The notes beneath the pieces were generated by a model. That model was not told the DNA's origin. It did not search any database and worked only from the letters and a program-made list of their open reading frames with translations. Below, piece by piece: positions 47,180-57,968 of a stretch of DNA of 64,000 nucleotides; position 1 is the stretch's first letter, and the number at the start of each line of letters is the position of its first letter. The stretch is from Pleurodeles waltl (lineage: Eukaryota; Chordata; Amphibia; Caudata; Salamandridae). The position numbers were made by a program, and so were the translations under genes. The stretch spans positions 337,779,844 to 337,843,843 of the forward strand of contig NC_090440.1 in NCBI RefSeq assembly GCF_031143425.1, given 5' to 3'.

Positions 47180-48465
47180 TTAATGATAGTCAAATATAAT
47201 TTGTCGGGCATGATTGACTTGGATGACACTGTCGGATAAAGAGAATACAACCATGTTCATGTTGGTAGCCAGTGGCTGTGTAAAGTGTATTTCAGCTTTA
47301 GATTTTAGTTTTTGATCACGTTGTAGTGGTCACCATCTTCCATGTCAGAATTCAGGTTGAATGCAAACAGCGTGTAGCTGGCCCCATACCCCTCTCTTGA
47401 AACTCCTGAGTCATGCAAGTGTTTCTTCTTTATCGAGACAAGACAGAGATATTCCCTGACAAAATTTGATGTTCCAAAACTCAGGGTGAACGATTTTGCG
47501 GGGATAACAGCTCCCTCATGGACAAAAGCGGCGTAGTTGATGTTGTAGTGCTGGAAGTTGAAAGGGTTAGAGGTATAGAGCCTGCTAAAAGCTGTATTAT
47601 CCACAAACCATATGATGATGAGTTTCGGGAGTTGCCCCAGAAATAGATTTTTCTGCTGCATTAATCTAGTACCGGCGATGATGCAGAATATCTTCAGAGC
47701 CACTCTTTCAATAGCATACATGGCGTTCGATAGTTGAAAAGCTTCGGCTTGGGCAAGTCTGACGCTCAGTGCCACTTTCACTCTCTTTACAAACAGGCTC
47801 GCAGACAATATGACCAGGTTATATTGTTCCGCATCACCGCTGATGCAACAGAATGCGTCCTTGTTGCGGTTGAGTTTGATCTTAAGATCGATACCGTTGA
47901 CCAGAAGTTTATCTTGGAAGAAAAGGTCTGAATGTATGTGCCCCAGGAGGTCAAACTGTCTACTGCTGGCGGTGAAGCTTTAAAAACCATTGTTGCCCCC
48001 ATCCAACACTGTGACCACAAAATGCGCTTGAGTATCTTTGTAGAAGAGCCCTGCTGAAAGCTGTGTGTCCATGGCTTTGCGACTGTAATTTAGAATACTC
48101 TCTATGTAGGCCCTGTAGGTGTACATGTTATCACTTTGTGTTACGAGACGATCACCCAGGTTAACGTTCACTTGATTAAACATGGTTGAGACGAGGTAGG
48201 TGATCAGGTAGGGGATCGGCCTCGATGTTGATGCCATTATCTTTTGTTATTTTTCAGATGAGGTGTAGCAGAGTGTTGTTGAGATCCAAATATATTTCCG
48301 TGGACCCCCGACACAAAAAACACTATCGGTGCCAGAGGCATCAGAGCCGCTAGAGGCGACACTTCCATGAAATAACTGTTCTCGATGCTGGTCTATGTGG
48401 CTTTTAGAGAAAACAAATCTAGCTAAGATTTGGTGCATTCATCCGAGGCGCAGTGTACGAAAGCT
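47180..48465 (-). pseudogene. Polinton major capsid protein (hexon-like double jelly roll), remnant
   Basis: N-terminal pieces: AFVHCASDECTKS (expected start codon reads ATA), VSSLAALMPLAPIVFFVSG, then VNVNLGDRLVTQSDNMYTYR, YIESILNYSRKAMDTQLS, and in 47305-47808 LFLGQLPKLIIIWFVDNTAF, NPFNFQHYNINYAAF, SFGTSNFVREYLCL, GYGASYTLFAFNL. A frameshift at 47310 leads to a short C-terminus ending at 47180. These are hallmark motifs of Polinton/adintovirus hexon homologues, which form the icosahedral capsid. Length about 420-430 codons fits the family. At least three frameshifts. Confidence 0.82.
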
Positions 48466-48477
48466 ATGATAGCTGAT

Positions 48478-48868
48478 TTAAAAAATATTCACACTAGAGT
48501 GTGTTCTCTTCTTCTTGGAAGATCTCTTCTTTTGTGTTGGCCTTTTGAAGAAGTCCTCAGTTTTTATAGGGCATTGGCTGTTCCCTGCACCTCGTAGCCC
48601 TTCACTTTCTTTTAACACCCGCACATGCCTTGTATAACAACCCAGCTCCTTTTTGGGGCTGTTTGTTCATGTGCTCGGCGACAGCCGATGTTACAGAGTC
48701 CTTAACGTCATGGGCTATGTTCGTAGCCGCCGCTTTAACATGAGGTTTTGCAATTTCGTACCCTCTGCTCAAGAAAGTCATGGCTCTTCTAAACAAACTC
48801 CGAAAGAAGCCCCTCAATCCGGCCCCGTACATAACAGGGGCCCCATTGAAAGTAGGGCTGCAATCCAC
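48478..48868 (-). pseudogene. pVI-like minor virion protein remnant
   Basis: MDCSPTFNGAPVMYGAGLRG, FFRSLFRRAMTFLSRGYEIA and KPHVKAAATNIAHDVKDSV give a Gly/Leu/Arg-rich amphipathic start and helical middle, as in adenovirus pVI-like proteins of Polintons. The frame shifts at about 48600 into a tail rich in Lys/Arg (QKKRSSKKKR) that ends at 48478. In adenovirus the pVI amphipathic helix disrupts membranes during entry; that function is not assumed here. Confidence 0.55.
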
Positions 48869-48951
48869 CGTAGCGGGCCTGAACTCTATAATAGTCCCTG
48901 TACATAGAGGGGTCCCCGTATGTTTTCACATTGACCATCGCAACTGCCTAA

Positions 48952-49567
48952 CCTTCAGTTACATACACTCTCTGCTGATGACGGCCGAAAGCCAAAAACA
49001 CGTGTCCAGAGATACGGCACTCGCTGCAACTATCTTAGGTGAAAGACTTTCTACAGCGATACAGCACTTGCTGCACCTACTTAGGGTGAATAATTTTTTA
49101 TAACATTCTCGCTATTTATATTTAAATGACTGCATTTACCATGATGCCTTGGGGCTATTTTCCGCTTGAGTGCAAGGCAGTGTGCTCCCTTTTTCTTTTT
49201 GGATGTCTAAATGACGGCTCCCGTGAGCCTCTTGCTGACGAGCACTGGCGATGCACCTGTGCGCCTACTGAGTGGTACAAAAACCTGTGAAGACGTTTGG
49301 CGGCATTTCAAGCGACCCCTTCAGTTACATACACTCTCTGCTGATGACGGCCGAAAGCCAGAAACACGTGTCCAGAGATACGGCACTCACTGCAACTATC
49401 TTAGGTGAAAGACTTTCTACAGCAATACAGCACTTGCTGCACCTACTTAGGGTGAATAATTTTTTGAAACATTCTCGCTATTTATATTTAAATGACTGCA
49501 TTTACCATGATGCCTTGGGGCTATTTTCCGCTTGAGTGCAAGGCAGTGTGCTCCCTTTTTCTTTTTG
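48952..49567. repeat. Direct repeat of about 250 bp (two copies)
   Basis: 48952-49201 and 49319-49567 are almost identical, starting CCTTCAGTTACATACACTCT and ending CTCCCTTTTTCTTTTTG, separated by 117 bp. CAACTGCCTAAC occurs just before the first and just after the second, the latter at the 3' end of the minor capsid gene. No coding function recognised. Confidence 0.9.
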
Positions 49568-49574
49568 CAACTGC

Positions 49575-50315
49575 CTAACTGTCACCGACACAGTGCGGCC
49601 TTAAATGAAGCTTAACAATAACTTTCCCGTATTTAAAGGCCACCGGCTCTGACTGATCGTCGTAGACCATATTGGTTATACTGTCAAAATGTTTTTTTAG
49701 AAATTGCCACGTAGTTGCATTTGTGATGTTGTATATTAACCATCATGTTATTTTCTCCCTTCACTGGGAACCATCTCAACAATGGCGAATAGATATCCTC
49801 TATCCTCTGAGGTTCTACGATGTCGCTGTACACATAGAGTGTATAAAATCCGAGACAAGTAGGGACTGGATCCACCTGTCTTTTCACATGTTGCACGGTC
49901 CCTAAAACCCTTTGCAATTTACCCGTACAGGTAAACCTGGTATCGAGCTCTGCAGCTTTAAGAAACACTTTTCTTCTAACGTTATCCGACACCAGATGTA
50001 TATTTGCATACTCTTCAACACCGGATATGGCTCTGTTGATGGTGTCGACCACCCCCGCTACGGTGGTGTAATACTCATGTGGGAAACTCACGGGAGGCTC
50101 AAGTCCTGAGAGCGCTTTATGATAAATTTAGCCTTCTGCTTTGGAAATGTATTACACATTCTAGAGTACTGTATCTCTGTTAGGGCCACCTCCCAGGACA
50201 CTTTCAGGTCCACCGGTTTAGACAGTTTCACCATATAATTAGAAATCTGATTGTCGGAGAACATGTCCTTTGAGGCGTTGGATGGCAGCATATTATAAAA
50301 AGGTGAGGTCTCCAT
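49575..50315 (-). pseudogene. Polinton minor capsid protein (penton-like), remnant
   Basis: Starts METSPFYNMLPSNASKDMFS and reads KPVDLKVSWEVALTEIQYSR. After a frameshift near 50090 it continues MSFPHEYYTTVAGVVDTINR, GFYTLYVYSDIVEPQRIEDI, LLRWFPVKGE, and after an extra base near 49686 ends EPVAFKYGKVIVKLHLRP at 49575. The order matches the single jelly-roll vertex protein of Polintons. About 245 codons. Confidence 0.8.
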
Positions 50316-50336
50316 CTCAGCGCTTACAGCAGGACC

Positions 50337-51438
50337 TCACATCCCGTGCAGCGAGCTGTCCAAAACCCAACTGTTAAATTTATCGGGCCACCCCCACCAT
50401 TTGACCAGTGCCTGCCTCTTAGCTCCGCTGCCTATTCTTTTCAGAACCTTTTCAACCCTGTACGCCCTGTTCGGATCATAGAGCACCTTCTGTAACTCTT
50501 CAATATAAAAGACACACGTTACCTTTTCCCAGTAGTAGTCCAACAACTTGTAAATATATACTTCTTCTGTAAACTCTGCACTTTCCACTAAAACTATCTT
50601 CTCGCTAAATGTTTGTTGGTAGCCCTTGGTGAAGACACCCTTCAACTTTGAAACCCTGACATGATCCCCTTCTTCTAAAACAGGATTCTTTACCCTCGCC
50701 GCAAGACAACTCCTGTACACAGTTCTCTGCACCTTTAACTAATTATCAGCCGTTGCCTTCACAGGAGACATTTTGATGGTCCGGTGGTAAGTGGCATTAT
50801 AAATATCTATAAATGCCTGTAGAACATCCACGCATCTGTAGATATTGTTGGTTGTGAAATATCGCCGCAGCTTTGATTTTAAAGTTCTGTTAAAATGCTT
50901 CACAACTGCCGCTTTTACCTCAGTGTGCGTTACAAAATGCGTTACAAAATGCTGAACAGCGTGCTGCTTTAAGAATTTCTAAAAAGGTTTGTTTAAAAAT
51001 TATTTTCCAGCGTCTAGTTTTTGCAGTACTCGACCTCTCGTGAAGATGACTTTAAAGGCGGCGGTGACGCAGGTACCACTTTAATCGCTTATTGCTTCTG
51101 CATAGGCATACTTGGACAATACGTCTATGACTGGCAATATATACATTCGGACCGTTGTTATGCTTTGCTAGATCTTGAAGACTGATTGTGTCCGCCTGCC
51201 ACTGATAATCTAGCTGCACTCTAACGACTCTGGCTGGTTTGCGGAGTGAATACGCCTCTTCCCCCAATAACCAAGTCTTCATCCCTGATCGGTTTACAGA
51301 TTCATTTTCAACTTGAGCCCTTCTAAACAGAGATTCAGTCATTCTGAAGCTTCCAACCCCTAGTGTATCATAATAAAGCTTCCTTAACAAGTCCTTTGAC
51401 ATGATAGCTGCCGTTTTAGCCCATGAAGGAAAAGACAA
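50337..51438 (-). pseudogene. Polinton retroviral-type integrase with chromodomain, remnant
   Basis: N-terminal part: LLRKLYYDTLGVGSFRMTES and VVRVQLDYQWQADTISLQDL, where the QADT context holds the first catalytic Asp. The central part is frameshifted (KAAVVKHFNRTLKSKLRRYF carries His-Phe-Asn where Glu-Arg-Phe-Asn is usual, so the last catalytic Glu is probably lost). C-terminal part 50732-50337: HVRVSKLKGVFTKGYQQTFS and a chromodomain-like VEKVLKRIGSGAKRQALVKW then WGWPDKFNSW. Integrase inserts the element with a 6-bp duplication, in keeping with CATAAA/CATACA. Confidence 0.83.
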
Positions 51439-51594
51439 CTGTTATGTGCAAGAACATCTTACTTAAAAAAATAAAAGTGTTGAAGCACAACATAAACACA
51501 GTGTACTTGACATTTTGCAGTACATAGCTTATCGCTGTCAATGCTGCTGGACACTGTGAGGCCTTTTGACTGCGTATACATAGTACGACACATG

Positions 51595-51807
51595 TTACAC
51601 ATATTGCTCAGAGCTGTTCCTTTTACTAGGTCTCAGCGTCACAAGCTTTGATATTTTTATAGCTATACACTCACTAGCTCTAGACATGACTTCCCGCTCC
51701 ACCCGCCTATAACTCTGGATGCTCAGGATGCTGACAGCATTCAACAGTTCATACAGTTCTAGGTCGGACAATAAAGAACGTTTATTTGTGAAATAATCTT
51801 CAGTCAT
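51595..51807 (-). CDS. Polinton accessory ORF, unknown
   Basis: 70-codon frame beginning MTEDYFTNKRSLLSDLELYE, charged with predicted helices. Not recognised. It lies between integrase and right terminal repeat, where Polintons carry variable genes, and could be a fragment of a longer broken gene. Confidence 0.3.
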   Translation of the reverse strand: MTEDYFTNKRSLLSDLELYELLNAVSILSIQSYRRVEREVMSRASECIAIKISKLVTLRPSKRNSSEQYV

Positions 51808-51887
51808 ACGTTCTAAAGCACGTGTGTAGCCCGGTCAATTGAGAAAGTCTTAACTCATGCACACGGTCTTTGTACGTGCTCTAGTAT

Positions 51888-52088
51888 TTATCTGTTGCAG
51901 GTAGCCACACGTTGATACACCAGTTGGTGATATACAGAGAGCTGTTGCACTGCAATGTAGCCGGAGGTCCTGAAATGTTCAGATAACGCAGTCACAGGGT
52001 GTGTTTCAGCTATTCTTTCTTTAACAAGCACATATATCAATCTCCCAGTACAGATGTATCCTGGGTGTAACTCATAGACATCTTGCAC
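51888..52088 (-). CDS. Polinton accessory ORF, unknown
   Basis: 66 codons, MQDVYELHPGYICTGRLIYV and LVKERIAETHP. The pattern GRLIYVLVKER faintly recalls macrodomain ADP-ribosyl hydrolases, but it is too short and weak to name. Probably a fragment. Confidence 0.25.
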   Translation of the reverse strand: MQDVYELHPGYICTGRLIYVLVKERIAETHPVTALSEHFRTSGYIAVQQLSVYHQLVYQRVATCNR

Positions 52089-52178
52089 CGCAACACTTGA
52101 TTCTCATCCTAAAAGTGAGTAAGTATGTAGTTTTAAATAACACAGTTATGGTCCGCTATCCGTGACTTCTATATTTGT

Positions 52179-52427
52179 TTAAAACAACTTTTGTGGGGCT
52201 AAAGACCCCATTCTTCTATCGTTATAATTAATATCACACAATCGTCTTTCTATAACCCTTTCTATCAATCTTTTATCAAAATAGGTACACAGCCCCTGCA
52301 TAGGTTCGAGTTCTGAGCAGGGCTGAACCGCATAGCGGATGTCATTGACCGCTGTTGCCAAGACCTTAATCATATCAGCGTGGACACATTTCTTCACAGC
52401 TGACAACCCGTACACGACCCTTAACAA
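52179..52427 (-). CDS. Polinton accessory ORF, unknown
   Basis: 82 codons, MLRVVYGLSAVKKCVHADMI, no recognised domain. Same strand as the integrase block. Confidence 0.28.
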   Translation of the reverse strand: MLRVVYGLSAVKKCVHADMIKVLATAVNDIRYAVQPCSELEPMQGLCTYFDKRLIERVIERRLCDINYNDRRMGSLAPQKLF

Positions 52428-52640
52428 CGTATATACCGTGTGAGGGTCTAACAGGCTACATATGGGTCGGAATGTTCTTGCAGTGTACGACTCATATAGC
52501 CAGTGGTGAGCGTTCCTCTGTGGCTCATTAATTTTATGTCCATAACATAGGTTATATTAGTCACGTTTAACATATGTGTTCACTACGGTCGCCGCAAAAC
52601 CTTTAACAGGCCATATGGTGTCATAGGTTATGCCCGGACT

Positions 52641-53156
52641 TTACTTTTCAAAATCAGTACTATTGTAGGTGCAAACACATTTCTTACGTGGTTCTTTGTT
52701 ATGGCTTGTAATATTTTCAGACTGGCTGGAACAGCATAAGCAGTAAAAATTTACATTGTTAACCTTTAGCTTAGACACCTCTAGAGCATCTCTTTTTGCA
52801 GTTGTGTTCAAACAGAAAGCAAAAGAAAAACTATTAGTTAAAAGTATAATACTAGCACATACATGATAATTGTTTATAGAGTTTTTTTTTTTATTAACCT
52901 CAGCATTTTCGCTACACTCAGCAGATGCTCTGAAAACATGTGAGTCGCATAGGTGCATTGGTATATAGACGGCTTTGGAGTTTACACTTGCCGGCTGTAG
53001 GGCGACTGCCTCTGGATCAGGGTCCTCCTGAAAGCCCATATCTTCATAGACTGGCGAATTCAGTGGTGCTATACCTTCTTCATCATTTTCAGTGTCGATG
53101 AAGTTGATTGGATCATTGCAATTCATCTTTCGAGGCTTCGTTGCAGCTGCTGTCAA
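52641..53156 (-). CDS. Polinton accessory ORF, possible membrane protein
   Basis: 171 codons, beginning MTAAATKPRKMNCNDPINFI. An acidic N-terminal half (PVYEDMGFQEDPDPEAVALQ) is followed by one hydrophobic segment around residues 97-117 (CASIILLTNSFSFAF) and then a Cys-rich C-terminus (FYCLCCSSQS, CVCTY). Such a single-span, possibly type II, protein is not part of the conserved Polinton set, and no family is recognised. Intact frame although neighbouring core genes are broken. Confidence 0.4.
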   Translation of the reverse strand: MTAAATKPRKMNCNDPINFIDTENDEEGIAPLNSPVYEDMGFQEDPDPEAVALQPASVNSKAVYIPMHLCDSHVFRASAECSENAEVNKKKNSINNYHVCASIILLTNSFSFAFCLNTTAKRDALEVSKLKVNNVNFYCLCCSSQSENITSHNKEPRKKCVCTYNSTDFEK

Positions 53157-53175
53157 CCTTACTAGGGGATATCAT

Positions 53176-53382
53176 TTAGGGCAAATGCTTGAGACTGAGC
53201 TTTTCAAGCTGCTGGCAAAGTTCCCCTTGAAAACTGGTAACGTCGGAACCCCCATCTTGAGGGGCAGCCGGCTGTGCATTCACATCCAACACCAGAGGTG
53301 TTAGGGTCCGATAATATCTATTTATAGTGTTCTGGCCCCCTGAGGAGGTGGCTTTTCCGGTGAGCGGATTGTATCTCTTCAT
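53176..53382 (-). CDS. Polinton accessory ORF, unknown
   Basis: 68 codons, MKRYNPLTGKATSSGGQNTI and on, ending in a helical EGELCQQLEKLSL-like stretch. Closest open frame to the right terminal repeat. Not recognised. Confidence 0.3.
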   Translation of the reverse strand: MKRYNPLTGKATSSGGQNTINRYYRTLTPLVLDVNAQPAAPQDGGSDVTSFQGELCQQLEKLSLKHLP

Positions 53383-53699
53383 AATGCCTTGACAACCTAT
53401 TTCAGCAATGGTTCATGGTTTGACATGCTGCTCTAGACAGCTCCTATTTGTATTCAATGGTTCAAAAATGGTGTGCCTCTCTACAACAGATAGCGGTCAC
53501 ATACTCTCCTTGATGGCTCTGATACGTTGAGGGGTTACATGTGACGCTGACCATCTAACCATATGTCACACCCTTTGCAGCATTTGCCCAGCCCCTAGTT
53601 TTGGATTAGCTAGCAGTGTGAAGGTTTGGCCTTACACTCCAAATGCTCTGCCCTGTGAGGAGGTCCTGAGGCAGCCACTTGGTCCTGAATGTCTAACAT
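53383..53699. other. Non-coding Polinton end region
   Basis: No gene. Any matching left-end sequence has been replaced by the rearranged segment. Confidence 0.4.
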
Positions 53700-53966
53700 G
53701 TCAAGACTTGTCCTCTTAGGCTCTGAAACAGATTGCACACCAGCAGGGCCCTAATTTTACACTGCCCATAGACCTAGACACAGGGGCTAGGACACTGCCA
53801 CGTGACTAAAACGTGACCCTCTGATGTCACAACCCACATGACTCACCTACACCTAAGCCATTGCCTATGTCATCACAGGGCAGGTCACCCATGTTATTGC
53901 CTATGTCATCATGGGGTGGGGCACCTGTCAAAAAATGTTTGATGGTAGGTATCCCCTTATACCACT
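53700..53966 (-). repeat. Polinton right terminal inverted repeat
   Basis: Reverse complement of 39526-39790. Outer end CCCCTTATACCACT. It contains a tandem pair of TTGCCTATGTCATCA motifs. Confidence 0.82.
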
Positions 53967-54079
53967 CATACACTTTCCCTCTTTTTTTATGCTGTTTTTG
54001 TTGGTTGCACACCAGTCTGTCAATCCTTCATTTCTCCTGTAATGGACTGAAGGGGTTATCACAATGATTAGGACATCTT
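53967..54079. other. Flank between Polinton and Harbinger copy 4
   Basis: Starts with the candidate target duplication CATACA and ends with CTT, the target duplication of copy 4. T-rich, no gene. Confidence 0.5.
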
Positions 54080-54606
54080 GGCTCTCATTACAACATTGGC
54101 GGTAAAAGCCCTACAGCTCGGAATCCGCCATAATTCAGACACCCACACAGGTCCGCCACACCAAAGGTCAGTGATAAACTGGCGAAAACAAAACCTCCAC
54201 CGCCACGCCAACAGAAAAACGCCCACACTATCACGACACACGAATCCAAGCGGCGGTCTTTCAACCGCGGTATTCCATTGGTGGTACACACTGCTGCGGT
54301 CAAATACACACACTCTTAAAAAAACACAGCCACATTGGACAATTCGAAATACACACACCTGATACATATACACACACCACTCCCACAGACCCATTACAAT
54401 ATAAAACACACACCCACATCACCCACAAACCCATACGACAAAAAATTCTGAAAGAAGGCCAGAGACAGCACCAGCAAGAACAACAGCATCCACAGGCACA
54501 CAACACCATCACCCACAGAACTTCCACGCACCTCACACAACACCCCACTACATATCATCACACTTCTCACCACACACTCCACCCCACACATCACCTACAC
54601 CACCCC

Positions 54607-55909
54607 ATGGCACGGGAAAGATACCCCAGGTTCTCGGAGGAGGAGCTCAGGGTCATGGTGGAGGAAATCGTCCGAGTAGAGCCACAGCTATTCGGATCAC
54701 AGGTGCAGCACACCTCAATTGCAAGGAAGATGGAGCTATGGCGAAGAATAGTGGACAGGGTCAACACAGTGGGACAGTAGGAGTAGGTGGAGGAATGGAC
54801 TCTGGTAAGACAAATCTTAACTATTACATCCCCCACCCTACCTGCATGCCAGCACATACCCCCACCCTCACCCCAGCACTCCAACTCCTCACATATGTCC
54901 CAACATCACAAACCACACATCCCAACACCAAGCCCTGCATGCAACAACAAAGCATGGACACCCATCACTAAAGCATGCCCACTGCACATACCCATACACC
55001 CCCCTAAACCATCATCACACGATGTCCCACACAGGAATGCAAGAACTGGGGTACACAGTCAACCACCCATTGCACACCATGACACACACAGATGTAATAA
55101 CCATCCATTTATACCCCTGCAGGACCCCTACCCAACGTCACCGGACAGGAGGGTCCACACATGTCCACACCACCAACAGAAGAGGCCCACAGTGATGACA
55201 GCAGCTCTGTCCAACTGGATCTAGATGACCAGCCCGCCCCATCAGGGACTTCAGGACAGTCGGTTCCCCTCACCCAGTCACAGGCCACCACAGACCTTCC
55301 CCCCTCTGGAAACACCAGCACAGCACCCACCCAGCGGGCCCATACCTCCGTCCCCAGGACATGTCAATCAGCTGTGTGTATACCACTACAGGGAACCCAG
55401 GCTAACCCACCACCCCAACAACAACAGGAACCTGGGGGCAGTGGCAGTGGGAACACGGGAGAACTGGGAGGGCTGCTGTGCGACAGGGGTGGACAGGCCA
55501 AGGGAACCCACTCTCCACGAGGCCCTCTCCTCCATAATGGGAGCCTACCACCACTCCCAGGAGATGAGTACTGGCCAAGTTTCAGGAGACCCAGCGCCTG
55601 CAGGAGGAGCAGTATATGGGCTTCAGGGAGGAACTCAGAACCAGCAGCTCCACCCTGGGCACCATCGTAGGGGTGCTGAAGGAATTTGTGAACACCAGGA
55701 GGGACACTGTGGCACTCTAAGGGGCCCCTGACACTAGCATGGACGATGAACTGCCCACCACCTCCGCCGGCGCTAGTGGACAGGAGGCACAGCCACAGGA
55801 CCACCACACCAGCACCCCACCCCCTGCAGAGGGAGAACCACCCCGTAAATGGTCCCTGAGATCCAGGAACAAGACAGAGCACAATGCCAAGACCCCCGCC
55901 AAGAAATGA
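54607..55909 (+). pseudogene. Gene A: trihelix/SANT-like protein (copy 4)
   Basis: Exon 1 from MARERYPRFSEEELRVMVEE to RIVDRVNTVGQ, where a deletion of roughly 180 bp relative to copy 1 removes the RKRWNDL half of the domain and brings a stop (54778). The exon end GVGGGMDSG with donor GTAAGA (to 54804) remains. Exon 2 starts at 55123 after CCCCTGCAG, MSTPPTEEAHSDDSSSVQLD, with frameshifts near 55460 and 55560. Its C-terminus runs past the copy 1 stop into a basic tail (PPRKWSLRSRNKTEHNAKTP) ending at 55909, likely a nuclear localisation signal. Confidence 0.7.
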
Positions 55910-57968
55910 GACCACCCTGATTGTCATCCTCCTGTTTCACTTTGTCACCCTGTCCATACTTAAACTGACCCAGCTCCACTTCCTATGCCCATATGGTCAA
56001 TGCACCTGTGAGACTAATAGACTGGACTCTTCCATGGACATTCCTCCGCCAACACCCCTCACCATTTCACTACCACCTCCAATATTGAGCACTTAAATAA
56101 ACACACTTAAAGCGCAAAACAATCTGGAGTCTGTCTGTGATTTCGAAATAGTGTATTAGCAATTGCAGTGACAAAATGCTCTTTCAATTGTAATGTCAAC
56201 ATACCTATGTCACACAGCTCTAGTCCATGATGAATCTAAGCAGATCACACAGTGGGACCCACATCTGTGAAATCGTAAGGGAAAGTGACAACTCAGTGAC
56301 CATACACTGGGTAAAAACGACAGACAGTAGAGAGGTAGTAGTGTTAAAGTACATGTCGTAGGCAGACCTGTACTCTTACCTGTGTCTCACTGGAAATATT
56401 GCTGGATCACTGAGTCTCTGTTGTTCATGTGTTCTTCCTCTGCTTCCTCGTGTTCACTGTCCACAGGCTCTACAGCTGCCACAACACTGCCACCTGGACC
56501 ATCCTCATGCAGAAAAGGCACCTGTTGTCGCAAAGCCATGTTGTGAAGCATACAGCAGGCCACGATGATCTGGCACACCTTCTTTGGTGAGTAGAATAGG
56601 GATCCACCTGTCATATGGAGGCACCAGAACCTGGCCTTCAGGAGGCCGAAGGTCCGCCCGATCACCCTCCTAGTTCGCCCATGGGCCTCATTGTAGCGTT
56701 CCTCTGCCCTTGTCCTGGGATTCCTCACTGGAGTCAGTAGCCATGACAGGTTGGGGTAACCAGAGTCACCTGCAAATGGCGAGGGACAACTGTTAGACAC
56801 GCACTAACCTGGAGGGAAATCCCCAAACCCAGACAACCATTCCCACTGTCTTCCTCCAAGGTGCTCACCTGATAGCCACACACGGTGCCTCTGGAGTTGA
56901 CCCATCACATAAGGGATGCTGCTATTCCGCAGGATGTAGGCGTCATGCACTGAGCCAAGGAATATGGCATTCACATGGGAGATGTACTGGTCTGCCAAAC
57001 ATACCATCTGTACATTCATCGAATGATAACTCTTCCGGTTTCTGTACACCTGTTCACTCCTTTGGGGGGGGGGCCAAAGCCACATGTGTCCCATCAATGG
57101 CACCTATGATGTTGGGGATGTGTCCCAGGACATAGAAACCACCTTTCACTGTAGGCAAATCCTCCACCTGAGGAAAAACGATGTAGCTCCGCATGTGTTT
57201 CAGAAGGGCAGACAACACTTTGGACAATACGTTGGAAAACATAGGCTGGGACATCCCTGATGCTATGGCCACTGTTGTTTGAAAAGACACACTTGCAAGG
57301 AAATGGAGCACTGACAGCACCTGCACTTGAGGGGGGATTCCTGTGGGATGGCGGATTGCTGACATCAGGTCTGGCTCCAACTGGGTACACAGTTCCTGGA
57401 TTGTGGCACGGTCAAACCTGTATGTGATAATCACATGTCACTCCTCCATTGTCGACAGGTCCACCAACGGTCGGTACACCGGAGGATGCTGCCATCTCCT
57501 CACATGTCCCAGCGGATGGTGGCTATGAAGGACAACAGCGAGCACAGAGTCAAACAACTCAGAGGTCATACCCACAGTTTACCAGAACACCATTCATACA
57601 CAAAAGGTAGCCTGTATGTGTGTTGAGTCTAGGCCTAGGTATGTGTGATGCACTTGAAAATGAAGCCATGTGGGCCCCTGAAATGGCGGCTGTCTGACCT
57701 CTAAAGTGGGACAATGGGATGTGAGGTAACTGCACTGGCGTTGTACACCGTTGCGGTAGGCGGTCGAAGACCGCGGCACAATGCTGCATTGGTTAACATT
57801 GGAACCTATGGGTCCCAGGAGCCAATGACGATATACGCCGGCGGTGACGGTACGCATCTCCGTGGACTTGACCGCCATTTTCTATCTGTTCAATCACTCG
57901 ATACCTGATCTTCGACAGGAGAGGACCTACACTGCAAGTGCTGCTGTGACCTAGGTCTGGAAGAGACA

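Larger units (their letters stand above)
39526..53966 (+). mobile_element. Polinton/Maverick (adintovirus-like) element, degraded
   Basis: Terminal inverted repeats (39526-39790 and about 53700-53966) begin AGTRGTRTAAGGGGATACC, and Polintons start with AGT. The base sequence beyond the right end is CATACA. The left end, after removing Harbinger copy 3, is preceded by CATAAA, a probable 6-bp target duplication of the length typical for this class. The gene set is protein-primed polB, packaging ATPase and two small core-like proteins on the plus strand, and protease, major capsid, pVI-like, minor capsid and retroviral-type integrase on the minus strand. The polB end is shortened and rearranged. 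Nearly every gene has stops or frameshifts. Confidence 0.85.
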
